Assembly (NCBI GenBank): GCA_900542185.1
Contig: UQMZ01000004.1
Span: 1-64,000 of the forward strand
Reading direction: 5' to 3'
From: an uncultured Bacteroidales bacterium
Lineage (GTDB): Bacteria; Bacteroidota; Bacteroidia; Bacteroidales; Muribaculaceae
Length of the DNA: 64,000 nucleotides
The position numbers and the translations under genes were made by a program. The notes under the pieces are model-generated. The model did no database searches, had not been told where the DNA came from, and saw only the letters and a list, made by a program, of their open reading frames with translations. Numbering within the stretch: the stretch's first letter is position 1; every line of letters starts with the position of its first letter. Below are positions 63,421 through 64,000 of this stretch, one piece after another.

Positions 63421-64000
63421 ATGGAATCTACGCAAGGAAATGAAATTATAATATATCAGCCCGACGAGGACCTCTCTCTTGACGTAAGAGTGGAGGATGA
63501 AACCGTGTGGCTCACACAGTCCCAGATAGTCGAGCTGTTCGAATCAAGCAAAGCAAATATCAGCGAACATCTCAAGCACATTTTTGACTCAGGCGAATTG
63601 AGTAAAGAGGGAACTGTTCGGAAATTCCGAACAGTTCGACAAGAGGGGAATCGTAATGTGACCCGAAACATCGATTTTTTCAATCTGGATGTAATTATTT
63701 CTGTCGGATATAGAGTCAATACAGTCCGGGGTATTCAATTCAGACAGTGGGCCAATAAGGTTCTGAAAGAATATCTACTACGTGGTTATGCCGTAAATCA
63801 AAGATTGATGCAACTTGAAGATCGCATAGACCGTCATTTCTCAGAATACGACAGGCATCTTTTACAGCTTGATGAGAAAGTAGATTTCTTTGTCCGCAGC
63901 TCTATTCAACCTAAAGAAGGCATATTCTTCGATGGTCAGATATTCGATGCGTATGCCTTTATCGCCGGTTTGATCCGCAAGGCTAAACATAGAATAGTCG
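63421..64000 (+). CDS. RhuM-family protein, N-terminal part
   Basis: At least 193 residues are present and the frame runs off the window end. DEDLSLDVRVEDETVWLTQSQIVELF and ISEHLKHIFDSGELSKEGTVRKF, then DFFNLDVIISVGYRVNTVRGIQFRQWANKVLKEYLLRGYAVN, form the RhuM DNA-binding domain. The last visible part, PKEGIFFDGQIFDAYAFIAGLIRKAKHRIV, is the usual entry to a C-terminal PLD-like half in this group. RhuM proteins occur on mobile or pathogenicity islands and their function is not settled. A -7 box lies 3 nt upstream of the ATG. The gene is AT-richer than its neighbours. Confidence 0.85.
   Translation, partial: MESTQGNEIIIYQPDEDLSLDVRVEDETVWLTQSQIVELFESSKANISEHLKHIFDSGELSKEGTVRKFRTVRQEGNRNVTRNIDFFNLDVIISVGYRVNTVRGIQFRQWANKVLKEYLLRGYAVNQRLMQLEDRIDRHFSEYDRHLLQLDEKVDFFVRSSIQPKEGIFFDGQIFDAYAFIAGLIRKAKHRIV

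Overview
The window is one end of an assembled chromosome contig from a gut-type Bacteroidales bacterium, most probably of the Muribaculaceae (S24-7) group; the family is an inference and the order is well supported. The evidence is two SusC/SusD pairs, many -7 boxes of the Bacteroidetes form TAnnTTTG, lineage-typical families such as DUF4254 and a DUF4836-like lipoprotein, and high-GC coding sequence broken by AT-rich accessory patches. The first 49 bases are not genomic: they are an Illumina Nextera P7/index/transposase adapter left on the contig end. They cut a SusD gene short and create a false stop codon.

Layout. 50-3339: truncated SusD and complete SusC (minus strand). 3620-6849: a small ABC exporter (permease, ATPase) after a DUF4836-like lipoprotein. 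6934-7016: tRNA-Tyr. 7338-11418: pckA and a secreted GH36 alpha-galactosidase. 11570-13751: an AT-rich acyltransferase and an AraC regulator. 13759-13871: a large repeat-built hairpin. 13889-17967: an outer-membrane barrel coupled to a secreted TPR protein. 18081-20603: an AAA/PD-(D/E)XK protein, an orphan antitoxin-like protein and an unknown protein. 20702-29718: LD-carboxypeptidase, radical SAM, GT9, DUF4254, nucleoside kinase, mgtE and mutS.

29770-33998 is an AT-rich restriction-modification island (PLD-type nuclease plus two different DNA methyltransferases) fitted exactly between mutS and prfB. 33995-44582 returns to housekeeping genes: prfB, folK, rimP-nusA-infB, a NudC-like Nudix hydrolase, dnaX, a PduO-type cobalamin adenosyltransferase and a DUF2795 protein. 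44583-47389 is a patchwork accessory segment: an erythromycin-esterase-like secreted protein and a toxin-antitoxin pair whose YafQ-like toxin is broken by a stop codon. The patch is framed by two ~106-bp direct repeats and holds a second copy of the 3' tail of the DUF2795 gene. 47390-48622 is a divergent NAD(P)-binding protein/HxlR regulator pair.

48632-62632 is a complete polysaccharide utilisation locus: GH29 fucosidase and GH2 beta-galactosidase (with a ricin-like N-terminal domain) on the minus strand, diverging from SusC, SusD and a DUF1735/discoidin surface lipoprotein on the plus strand. It is closed by an unusual membrane-spanning regulator that joins a LamG-like plus kelch-type extracytoplasmic sensor to a cytoplasmic SARP-like DNA-binding domain. 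A dense cluster of GTTAA(C/T)/GATTAA(C/T) motifs fills the divergent promoter, and similar motifs lie upstream of the first susC. The window ends with a lipoprotein MsrB and the start of a RhuM-family gene. No rRNA, CRISPR array or intact insertion sequence was seen.
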